From NCBI RefSeq assembly GCF_900176595.1, contig NZ_LT838813.1, forward strand, positions 434,001 through 498,000: a DNA stretch of 64,000 nt, read 5' to 3'. The DNA is from Aquiflexum balticum DSM 16537 (GTDB taxonomy: Bacteria > Bacteroidota > Bacteroidia > Cytophagales > Cyclobacteriaceae). A program made the translations under genes and the position numbers. Shown piece by piece: positions 1 to 7,517 of the stretch. The notes below the pieces were generated by a model. That model searched no databases. It was given only the letters and a program-made list of their open reading frames with translations, and was not told the DNA's origin. Positions within the stretch are counted from its first letter, which is position 1, and the number at the start of each line of letters is the position of its first letter.

Positions 1-485
1 GAGGTGATGACTCTTTTCTTGTCAAGTTTGATAAAAGGAAGGGATGAAGGTTTGGAGCCTGTGGCAATGATGATATTTTTGCCTTTGATCTCTTCAGAAG
101 TACCATCATCCTTGGTCACCTTTATGGTATTTTTATCTACAAAGGAACCGAGACCATGGTGCACCTCAATTTTATTTTTCTTCATCAAAAATTGAATCCC
201 ATCCACATTCTGTTTTACCACATCGTCTTTCCTTGCGATCATCTGGTCGAGGTCTACCTTCAGACTACTCAGATTAATGCCATGGGTTTTAAAAGTGTGT
301 GCAGCATTGTGATAGTGCTCTGAGGAATCCAGCAGGGCTTTTGAGGGGATACAACCCACGTTGAGGCATGTGCCCCCTAGTGTTGGATATTTTTCAATGA
401 TGGCAGTATTCATACCCAATTGGGCTGCTCTGATGGCTGCAACATATCCTCCTGGTCCGGAGCCGATTACTATAAGGTCGTACAT
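1..485 (-). CDS. lpd: dihydrolipoyl dehydrogenase (E3), 5' part only
   Basis: The reverse strand from the ATG at 485 reads MYDLIVIGSGPGGYVAA, an FAD-binding Rossmann start. It is followed by the redox-active disulfide motif GGTCLNVGCIPSK (Cys40 and Cys45), which is diagnostic for dihydrolipoyl dehydrogenases. About 161 codons are present before the window edge cuts the gene, out of the family's usual 460-470. E3 is a cytoplasmic flavoprotein that reoxidises the dihydrolipoyl groups of E2 with NAD+. It lies downstream of odhA and odhB on the same strand, so it probably serves the 2-oxoglutarate dehydrogenase complex, although E3 is often shared with pyruvate dehydrogenase. It is separated from odhB by the four-helix-bundle gene. 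Confidence 0.95.
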   Translation of the reverse strand, partial: MYDLIVIGSGPGGYVAAIRAAQLGMNTAIIEKYPTLGGTCLNVGCIPSKALLDSSEHYHNAAHTFKTHGINLSSLKVDLDQMIARKDDVVKQNVDGIQFLMKKNKIEVHHGLGSFVDKNTIKVTKDDGTSEEIKGKNIIIATGSKPSSLPFIKLDKKRVIT

Positions 486-496
486 ATTTTTGTCTT

Positions 497-545
497 GATA
501 CTAATTTCTTGGTACCAAGTACAATGTACTAAGTACCAAGAAAAT
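497..545. repeat. degenerate 7-nt tandem repeat (GTACCAA type)
   Basis: The segment reads as variants of one heptamer (ttGGTACCAA, GTACAAT, GTACTAA, GTACCAA). The same heptamer type recurs at 29970-30003. It lies between lpd and the four-helix-bundle gene, and a related GTACAT/GTACTTT stretch lies on that gene's other side at 1028-1060. Confidence 0.55.
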
Positions 546-551
546 AAATGC

Positions 552-908
552 TTATTTAGAATTTAAACTTATTTTAAGCTTGACAATCATGTTCTGAAGA
601 TGTTCAAGCTCTTTTTCTGTTTTTTGAAAATCCTGATCATTAACATATTCAAGCTTATTGGAAATCACTAATTGGGTATCCAGTTCAAATGAAGAACCTA
701 AAGCAACACCAAGAAAATTATTGAAATCTTTGTCGGTATTTCTTCCCGCACCTTCTGCAATGTTTGAGGGAATTGAAACAGCCGATCTGTTCATTTGGCC
801 GATCAGACCAAACCTTTCATCTTTCGGTAGCTTTTCAGTGATTCTGTAAACTTCAACAGCTAAGTCAATGGCCTTCTGCCAAACCTTTAATTCTTTGTAT
901 CGATGCAT
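552..908 (-). CDS. four-helix-bundle protein (23S rRNA intervening-sequence / S23 family)
   Basis: This 118-residue protein begins MHRYKELKVWQKAIDLAVEVY and contains the family hallmark SIPSNIAEGAGR (about residues 47-58). The length and all-helical pattern are typical of the TIGR02436 'four helix bundle' family. Members were first seen in intervening sequences of 23S rRNA genes but are also scattered between ordinary genes in Bacteroidota. Their cellular role is not established; a pentameric helical barrel that binds nucleic acid is known for the related Avd proteins of diversity-generating retroelements. Here it interrupts the lpd-odhB order and is bracketed by heptameric repeats, which suggests it arrived as a small mobile cassette. 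I see no reverse transcriptase or variable repeat nearby, so a DGR role is unsupported. Confidence 0.85.
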   Translation of the reverse strand: MHRYKELKVWQKAIDLAVEVYRITEKLPKDERFGLIGQMNRSAVSIPSNIAEGAGRNTDKDFNNFLGVALGSSFELDTQLVISNKLEYVNDQDFQKTEKELEHLQNMIVKLKISLNSK

Positions 909-1027
909 GGTCGTAATAGTTTAAGTGAATAAAATGGAAAACTTCAATTTAACACTTACTCATCCTATCTCTTAACCTCACCCCCAACTTATCCGATTAT
1001 TTTCACCTACCCCTCAGATAAAACCTA

Positions 1028-1060
1028 TGCTTGGTACATGGTAAATCGTACTTTGTACAA
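1028..1060. repeat. degenerate GTAC-rich heptamer-like stretch
   Basis: The sequence contains GGTACAT, GGTAAAT and CGTACTTTGTACAA units related to the 497-545 repeat. It sits between the four-helix-bundle gene and the 3' end of odhB. The match is looser than at the other sites. Confidence 0.35.
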
Positions 1061-1064
1061 CAGA

Positions 1065-2603
1065 TCAAACCCCAAACAACAACCTTGTCGGATCCTCAAG
1101 AAGCTGCTTTACCCTGACAAGGAAACTTACCGACTCCCTGCCATCAATGATCCTGTGATCATATGAAAGCGCCAAGTACATCATGGGTAAAATTTTCACT
1201 TCACCATTTACAGCCATTGGTCTTTCCACGATATTGTGCATGCCCAAAATGGCTGACTGTGGAGCATTGATGATCGGAGTGGACATCATGGAACCGAATA
1301 CACCTCCATTGGTGATGGTGAAAGTTCCTCCTGTCATTTCCTCAATAGACAATTTATTGTCCCTGGCTTTAGTAGCCAATCTGACCACTTCTTTTTCGAT
1401 CTGTTCAAAGCTCATCGCCTCTGCATTCCTTATGACCGGTACCACCAAGCCTTTGGGTGCTGAAACCGCAATGGAAATATCACAGAAGTCATTATAGATG
1501 ATTTCATTACCATCGATCTGAGCATTGACTGCAGGCCATTCCTGTAAGGCTACACATACAGCTTTGGTAAAGAAAGACATAAAACCAAGGTTGACACCAT
1601 GCTTCTCTTTGAACTGATCTTTGAATTTCTTTCTCATGTCCATGATTGGGCCCATGTTGACCTCATTAAATGTGGTCAGCATGGCCGTCTCATTCTTTAC
1701 AGCTACTAATCTTCTGGAAACAGTCCTTCTTAAGGAAGACATTTTCTCTCTTTTGCTTTCACGGGAGCCTGCAACTTTCGGTGCAGTCACTTCAGCTGAT
1801 GCCTTTGGTGTTTCAGCTTTAGGCATATCAACTTTAGGCACTGTTTTCACTGGTTTTTGTGCGGCTTCTGCATCTTCTTTTGTGATGCGTCCATCTATGC
1901 CTGTTCCCTTGATATCCTGAGGATCAATTCCTTTTTCAGCCAATATTTTTGCAGCAGCCGGGGAAGCATGGCCCGTGGCATAGGTTTCTTTCTGGGAATC
2001 TTTTTGGGAAATGTTTGAATCCGAATCCTGTTTTTTACCAGTGGGTTCAGGTGCACCACCCTCAGTTACTTCTATTTTGCATATCAATCCGCCGATTTCC
2101 AAAGTGTCACCTTCCTGGGCTACATGTTTCAAAATACCTGTCGCTTCGGCAGGCAATTCAAAAGTCGCTTTATCAGAATCCACTTCCGCAATGATTTCAT
2201 CCAGTTCCACATAATCCCCATCAGCCTTAAGCCAATTGGCCAAAGTAACTTCAGTGATAGATTCTCCAACAGTTGGGACAATCATATTTTTGACTTCTCC
2301 GGTTTTACCTGAAGATTTAGAGGCCTCTTTTGAAGCTGCTTTTTCTTCTTTGGCAACAGATGCTTTGGCATCCGTTTCAATTTCACAGATTACCGCTCCT
2401 ATTTCTAAGGTATCTCCTTCTTCAGCTTTGATTCTTAACACACCTGCAGCTTCAGCTGCCAATTCAAAAGTAGCTTTGTCAGATTCCAACTCACAGATGA
2501 CTTCATCCATTTCTACGTAGTCACCTTCTTTTTTAAACCATTGTCCTATGGTCACTTCCGAAATGGACTCCCCTACTGTTGGGACTTTAATTTCTAGGCT
2601 CAT
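1065..2603 (-). CDS. odhB: 2-oxoglutarate dehydrogenase E2, dihydrolipoyl succinyltransferase
   Basis: This 512-residue protein transfers the succinyl group from lipoate to CoA and forms the core of the 2-oxoglutarate dehydrogenase complex of the TCA cycle. It has two amino-terminal lipoyl domains (about 1-78 and 106-180) with lipoyl lysines K43 and K145 in SDKATF motifs. A peripheral-subunit-binding domain follows ([14 protein letters not shown], about 210-245), then the catalytic domain ending with [12 protein letters not shown], which carries the active-site His. Ala/Glu/Lys- and Pro-rich linkers join them. E. coli SucB has a single lipoyl domain, so the doubled domain is a feature, and both copies keep their lysine. 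It is transcribed with odhA, 115 bp downstream of it. An odhB/sucB assignment is favoured over PDH E2 because of the odhA neighbour. Confidence 0.96.
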   Translation of the reverse strand: MSLEIKVPTVGESISEVTIGQWFKKEGDYVEMDEVICELESDKATFELAAEAAGVLRIKAEEGDTLEIGAVICEIETDAKASVAKEEKAASKEASKSSGKTGEVKNMIVPTVGESITEVTLANWLKADGDYVELDEIIAEVDSDKATFELPAEATGILKHVAQEGDTLEIGGLICKIEVTEGGAPEPTGKKQDSDSNISQKDSQKETYATGHASPAAAKILAEKGIDPQDIKGTGIDGRITKEDAEAAQKPVKTVPKVDMPKAETPKASAEVTAPKVAGSRESKREKMSSLRRTVSRRLVAVKNETAMLTTFNEVNMGPIMDMRKKFKDQFKEKHGVNLGFMSFFTKAVCVALQEWPAVNAQIDGNEIIYNDFCDISIAVSAPKGLVVPVIRNAEAMSFEQIEKEVVRLATKARDNKLSIEEMTGGTFTITNGGVFGSMMSTPIINAPQSAILGMHNIVERPMAVNGEVKILPMMYLALSYDHRIIDGRESVSFLVRVKQLLEDPTRLLFGV

Positions 2604-2682
2604 TGTTTTTCTTTTTTACCCCCAAACCCGATGTTTCGAATCCAAGGTTAATTTTTCTGAATAGATTAAATTAAACCTGAAA

Positions 2683-2710
2683 CCGTATTGATCCAATCAG
2701 ATCAACACGG
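2683..2710. other. inverted repeat between odhA and odhB
   Basis: CCGTATTGATC and GATCAACACGG form an 11-bp imperfect stem around a 6-nt loop, just after the odhA stop. No T-run follows on the minus strand. It may be an RNA-processing or stability hairpin that sets the E1:E2 ratio rather than a terminator; this is inference. Confidence 0.45.
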
Positions 2711-2718
2711 CGTAGGGA

Positions 2719-5529
2719 TTATTTTGAAATTTTTAATGCTTTTTCGATGATGGCATTCTGTTCCTGCACGTGTACCTTATGGTAACCTGTGGCAGGAGAT
2801 GCGGAGGTTTTCCTTGCTATCAAGTCCATGGGGAGATCCTTATACAGCAATCTTAGGATGTAATTCCAATAGCCCATGTTTTCTGGTTCTTCCTGAACCC
2901 AAACAATTTCAGCATTTTTGTAGGCCTTCAATTCTTCCAAAATTTGTTTTTTAGGAAGAGGATGCAATTGCTCAATTCTGATTATGGCCACATCAGAGAC
3001 CTTTTCTTTCTCTCTCGCTTCTTCAAGGTCGTAATAGATTTTACCTGAACAAAGCACTACCCTTTTGACATCTTTGGATTTTACAGTACTGTCCCCGATG
3101 ATTTCTCTAAATCGGCCATTTGTAAATTCCTCCACGGGAGAAACCACTTTTGGATGTCTCAACAGGGATTTGGGGGACATAACTATACAAGGTTTTCTGA
3201 ATTCCCAGGCCAATTGTCTTCTCAACATGTGGAAGAAATTGGATGGCTCGGTAATGTTGGCCACCACCATGTTGTATTCGGCAGAAAGCTGCAAAAATCT
3301 TTCAGGACGCGCATTGGAATGTTCCGGTCCCTGTCCTTCATAGCCATGAGGAAGCAGCATCACCAATCCGTTCATTTTACCCCATTTGGATTCTCCTGAG
3401 GAAATAAACTGATCGATCATGGTCTGGGCACCATTGGCAAAATCACCAAACTGTGCTTCCCAAATCACCAAGGAATGTGGGTTGGCCATGTTGTAACCAT
3501 ATTCAAAACCCAAAACCGCATATTCTGACAATAGGGAATTGTAAATATGGAACTGTCCTTTGCTGTCTTTTAATTCTTTCAGAAAATTATAAGGCTTATT
3601 GCTATTGGCATCATGCACCACAGCATGTCTGTGGGAAAATGTACCACGCTGACAATCTTGACCTGTAATTCTTACAGTTTTTCCCTCCAACAACATTGTA
3701 CCATAGGCCAACAATTCAGCAGCAGCCCAATTGAGGGACCTGGAATTGAAGTACATGTCTTTTCTTTGCTTCAGCTGAACTTCAATCTGCTTGATAGGTT
3801 TGAAGCCTTTGGGAACAACCGTCAATGCCTCAGCCACTTTATTTATCATTTCCTCAGAAACCCCTGTGTCAGGAGATTGATCAAAATCTTCAGGATTGGA
3901 TCTCCTCATGGAAAGCCATGCCTGTTCAAATTTGGTAAACTGATAAGGCAAGGGTTTTTCCTTCACCATATTCAACCTATCCTGCAATAACTGGCGGAAC
4001 TCCTGGTCCATCACCTGAGCAATCTCTGCATCTATGTCTCCTCTTTCTGTCAATTTCTTGACATATATTTCTCTTGGATTTGGGTGTTTGGAGATGATGT
4101 TATAGAGTTCAGGTTGTGTAAACTTTGGCTCATCTGATTCATTGTGGCCATGCCTTCTGTAGCATACCATGTCCACAAAAATATCCTTGTCAAATTTCTG
4201 ACGGAATTCGGCAGCCAATTTTGCTGCAAATACCACCGCCTCAGCATTATCTCCATTGACGTGAATCACAGGAGCATCGATCATTTTGGCCACATCTGTA
4301 CAGTATATTGAAGACCTGGCATCGTCAAAGTCGGTGGTGAAACCAACCTGATTGTTGATCACAAAGTGAATAGTACCGCCTGTATTGTATCCTTTGAGAC
4401 CGGCCATCTGTGTCACTTCATAGACAATGCCCTGTCCTGCCACTGCTGCATCCCCATGAATCAATATCGGTAATGCCTTTTTGGAATCTCCCTTATGTTG
4501 AGAATCAATTTTGGCGCGGATAAATCCTTCCACCACAGGATTGACCGCTTCCAAATGGGATGGATTAGGTGCCAATTTCATATTTACCTTTTTTCCGTCA
4601 GGAGTGATGATATCACTGGAATACCCCATATGGTACTTCACATCTCCATCACCCATGGTCAAATCGGGCTTTGCGGTGCCTTCAAACTCAGAAAAAATCT
4701 GTTCATAGGTTTTACCCATGATGTTGGCCAGTACATTCAACCTTCCTCTGTGCGCCATGCCGATCATGACTTCTTCTACGCCAAGGGACACGGAAGTATT
4801 GATGACGGCATCCAAAAACGGAATAGTGCTTTCACCCCCTTCTAGAGAAAATCTTTTTTGTCCGATATATTTGGTATGTAAAAAGTTTTCAAAAACGACT
4901 GCCTGATTTAATTTGGAAAGGATTCTCTTCTTTTCTTCTACTTCAGGATTGAATGCCAATGCTTCCTTTTCAATCTTGGTTTTCAACCAATCCAACATTT
5001 CAGGCTCTCGGATATATAGATATTCGAACCCAATAGCACCTTCATAGATGATTTTAAGGGATTCGACAATTTTTGACAATTTTACTGTACCTATACCGAT
5101 TTCTTTTCCTGCCTGAAATTCCGTGTTCAGGTCATTTTGATCCAAGCCAAAATCTTCGAGGTCAATAAGTGCCTTTCTGTCCCTTCTTTCACGGACCGGA
5201 TTTGTTTTTGACCTCAAATGCGCCCTAGATCTGTAAGCGTGAATAAGCGCCCTTACCTTAATTTCTTTAGGCAATTGCTCCATATCCATGATTGTTCCTC
5301 TTGTGGCCAAAGCGCCATTTGCAGGTGCTACTTGGGAAGGAGCATTACCGTTAGAGGGTTTTGTGGCAAGTGCTTCATCCGTATCCCCAAATTTGGTGAT
5401 GGCAAAATCAAAGCCATCAAAGAATGTTTTCCAACTTGGGTCTATGCTTTCCGGGTTGTTTTTGAATGCGGCATACAGCTCATCGATGTAAGCTACGTGT
5501 GCATTGGAGATGAAGGAAAATTTATCCAT
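2719..5529 (-). CDS. odhA: 2-oxoglutarate dehydrogenase E1 component
   Basis: This 936-residue thiamine-diphosphate enzyme decarboxylates 2-oxoglutarate and succinylates the lipoyl groups of OdhB. The amino-terminal peptide (MDKFSFISNAHVAYIDELY, then DPSWKTFFDGF) is the segment that in E. coli OGDH is needed for binding E2. The dehydrogenase core includes GMAHRGRLNVL (about 260), IHGDAAVAGQG and VCYRRHGHNESDEP. The transketolase-like C-terminal half includes LPHGYEGQGPEHSNARPER and VWVQEEPENMGYW. Length is normal. A TATATTTG promoter box lies 22 bp upstream of the ATG, which supports this start. The first 92 codons are duplicated at 16055-16333. Confidence 0.97.
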   Translation of the reverse strand: MDKFSFISNAHVAYIDELYAAFKNNPESIDPSWKTFFDGFDFAITKFGDTDEALATKPSNGNAPSQVAPANGALATRGTIMDMEQLPKEIKVRALIHAYRSRAHLRSKTNPVRERRDRKALIDLEDFGLDQNDLNTEFQAGKEIGIGTVKLSKIVESLKIIYEGAIGFEYLYIREPEMLDWLKTKIEKEALAFNPEVEEKKRILSKLNQAVVFENFLHTKYIGQKRFSLEGGESTIPFLDAVINTSVSLGVEEVMIGMAHRGRLNVLANIMGKTYEQIFSEFEGTAKPDLTMGDGDVKYHMGYSSDIITPDGKKVNMKLAPNPSHLEAVNPVVEGFIRAKIDSQHKGDSKKALPILIHGDAAVAGQGIVYEVTQMAGLKGYNTGGTIHFVINNQVGFTTDFDDARSSIYCTDVAKMIDAPVIHVNGDNAEAVVFAAKLAAEFRQKFDKDIFVDMVCYRRHGHNESDEPKFTQPELYNIISKHPNPREIYVKKLTERGDIDAEIAQVMDQEFRQLLQDRLNMVKEKPLPYQFTKFEQAWLSMRRSNPEDFDQSPDTGVSEEMINKVAEALTVVPKGFKPIKQIEVQLKQRKDMYFNSRSLNWAAAELLAYGTMLLEGKTVRITGQDCQRGTFSHRHAVVHDANSNKPYNFLKELKDSKGQFHIYNSLLSEYAVLGFEYGYNMANPHSLVIWEAQFGDFANGAQTMIDQFISSGESKWGKMNGLVMLLPHGYEGQGPEHSNARPERFLQLSAEYNMVVANITEPSNFFHMLRRQLAWEFRKPCIVMSPKSLLRHPKVVSPVEEFTNGRFREIIGDSTVKSKDVKRVVLCSGKIYYDLEEAREKEKVSDVAIIRIEQLHPLPKKQILEELKAYKNAEIVWVQEEPENMGYWNYILRLLYKDLPMDLIARKTSASPATGYHKVHVQEQNAIIEKALKISK

Positions 5530-5551
5530 GGTTAATTTTGAGATTAATAGA

Positions 5552-5559
5552 CAAATATA
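5552..5559 (-). promoter_or_regulatory. Bacteroidota -7 box of odhA
   Basis: The minus strand reads TATATTTG, matching the TAnnTTTG consensus, 22 bp upstream of the odhA ATG. The same octamer sits 23 bp upstream of the duplicated odhA start (16357-16364). This conservation supports function. A clear -33 element is not obvious. Confidence 0.55.
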
Positions 5560-5841
5560 AGGGATCTAAAATATGTATAAAAACTGCTTATTCGTTTTTA
5601 CGAATATATATTTTAGAAAACAAAAGTTATTGTCTAACTGAAATACTGATTCACAAAAAAAGCAAGAGAATATACTCTTAAAGTTAATTTTATAACTTAG
5701 AAAGGACATTAATTTCAGTTTCTCAAATAAGTCCTGAACTACCAATTTCATCTGAAAACTAAATAATTGAAAATCCAAGAGCCAGAAATTCAGGCATTGG
5801 AAGAAGACAAGCTGATTTTGGGAATTCTGGCAGTTCAAAAT

Positions 5842-5875
5842 AAAAAAACAGCACCCATTAGGCACTGTTTTTTTT
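5842..5875. terminator. possible bidirectional terminator in a 590-bp gap
   Basis: AAAAACAG and CTGTTTTT flank a GC-containing loop, with an A-tract on the left and a T-tract on the right. It could stop minus-strand transcription from the SusC/SusD operon before odhA. The rest of the 5560-6122 gap is AT-rich and holds no gene I can support. Confidence 0.4.
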
Positions 5876-6122
5876 ATAATATAAAGAAAGTTTCAATCAA
5901 GATTTCCAAGCTTCACCTCTGGCCGTACCGCTTTCAAAAAAAACTGAGTTTTACAAATTCATTAACAGAATCCCCATTTTTTTATGATAAAATAACTTGG
6001 GTTGTTTATCTGGATTGGATAAAACTAAAGACATCTAAGCTGACATCAAGAATATCAGCTTAGATGGTTAAAAATCGGTTGGTTATTGAGGTTAATCTAT
6101 CCTGGATTAACAATCATTTCCC

Positions 6123-7508
6123 TTAATTATAAACGCTGTTTTGTTGCATATTTGGATTTGCATCTACTTCACTTCTAGGGATTGGCATAACCTGTCTGCC
6201 GGGATTAGATATACCAACCGGAGGACCATTTTTTCTACCAACACCCTGAAGTACCGTCATAGCACGACCTGTTCTTACCAAATCGAAGAAAATATGGCCT
6301 TCTGCATAAAACTCCCATCTTCTTTCCCTTTCGATTGCATCAAGTAATGGGATATCATCTGCAAATGCACCAATACCAGCTCTGGTTCTGACCATATCGA
6401 GATCAGCTCTTGCACCTGCCAAGTCTGGGCTGCTTTTTCTAGCTCTGGCTTCAGCACGATTGAGGTACATTTCAGCGATTCGAAGAACATGGCCATTATC
6501 TACGTTACCCGCTCTGATATATTTAGTGGGATACCAAACTCCCACTACTGCATCTCGCCCAAATAAAGCTTTCCTATCATCTTCATCGGCAAAACTATTA
6601 TAGAAATCATCATGGGCAGCTAACTCGCCACGACCACCTATTGCTCCGGGAGCGTACCAGAATCTCAATCCACTTTGATCGGCATTGTTAAATTGAACTT
6701 CGAAAATCGACTCGTTGCTGTTGTCCGAAGAAAATATGGTTGCATATTCAACCAAAGAGAACTTACTATCTGCAATTACTTCTGATGCACGTGCTTCAGC
6801 TTCTGCATACTGTCCCAAATAAAGATGTAACCTACTCAAAAGAGCTCTGGCTGCCGGCTTAGTAGCACGACCACGGGTTGCCGCATTGTTTGCTTGATTT
6901 TCAGGAAGCAATCTCAATGCTTCATCAAGGTCAGATTTTACCTGAGCATACGTGGCCTGCAAGGTAGCACGGGCAGGGAATGAATTTTCATCCACTCCTC
7001 TGGAAGGGTTTAATACCAAAGGAACCCCAAGTTCACCAAAAACACCTGGTACACCACCCCAAACTCTTGCTGCATCAAAGTATGCCAAAGCTCTAAGAAA
7101 ATAGGCTTGTCCAAGAATATTATCTTTCTGTGTTTGGGTAGCTTCAATGTTTGGCACTTCGGCAATAAGATTATTTGCCTGATTTACAGTACGGTAAACA
7201 AAGGTCCATAAGTCTAAAATTTCTGTATTATCAGCAGAAACAGCATAAGTATCCATTTCTCTGTAGAAATCCCAGGTTCCAATGCTTTGAGAAACATCTC
7301 CTGAAACATCACTTACCCTTTGAAGACGTCCTTGATATACACCTTGTATCTGATCGTATGCTCCAAAGAGTGCAGAAGTCGCTCCACTAAGGTTGGTAAT
7401 GGCTCTCTCATCTGATATTTGCAATTCAGGTTCTTGGTCCAATACGTTACAAGAGATCGTAATTAGTCCAATACAAATTACTGTATTTATTTTTTGTATG
7501 ATTTTCAT
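6123..7508 (-). CDS. SusD/RagB family outer-membrane nutrient-binding lipoprotein
   Basis: This 461-residue protein starts MKIIQKINTVICIGLITISC with a lipobox cysteine at residue 20, so it is a surface lipoprotein. Family features are the YFLRALAYFDAARVWGGVP TPR-like segment, ALLSRLHLYLGQYAEAEA, and the C-terminal LRIAEMYLNRAEARAR plus ERERRWEFYAEGHIFFDLVRTG blocks. SusD proteins cap a SusC channel and bind the incoming ligand. The gene lies 9 bp downstream of its SusC partner in one operon. The ligand is not set by sequence alone; the neighbouring secreted M24 peptidase hints at peptides rather than glycans, and no glycoside hydrolase or sulfatase is near. Confidence 0.95.
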   Translation of the reverse strand: MKIIQKINTVICIGLITISCNVLDQEPELQISDERAITNLSGATSALFGAYDQIQGVYQGRLQRVSDVSGDVSQSIGTWDFYREMDTYAVSADNTEILDLWTFVYRTVNQANNLIAEVPNIEATQTQKDNILGQAYFLRALAYFDAARVWGGVPGVFGELGVPLVLNPSRGVDENSFPARATLQATYAQVKSDLDEALRLLPENQANNAATRGRATKPAARALLSRLHLYLGQYAEAEARASEVIADSKFSLVEYATIFSSDNSNESIFEVQFNNADQSGLRFWYAPGAIGGRGELAAHDDFYNSFADEDDRKALFGRDAVVGVWYPTKYIRAGNVDNGHVLRIAEMYLNRAEARARKSSPDLAGARADLDMVRTRAGIGAFADDIPLLDAIERERRWEFYAEGHIFFDLVRTGRAMTVLQGVGRKNGPPVGISNPGRQVMPIPRSEVDANPNMQQNSVYN

Positions 7509-7517
7509 ATTGAGTTC

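Noticed and set aside
552-908. Four-helix-bundle protein as the Avd of a diversity-generating retroelement
   Set aside because: No reverse transcriptase, template repeat or variable repeat was found within several kb.
5566-5865. 99-codon minus-strand open frame in the odhA-SusD gap
   Set aside because: It is Phe/Asn/Lys-rich as expected from AT-rich noncoding DNA, shows no recognisable motif, and runs through the terminator hairpin.
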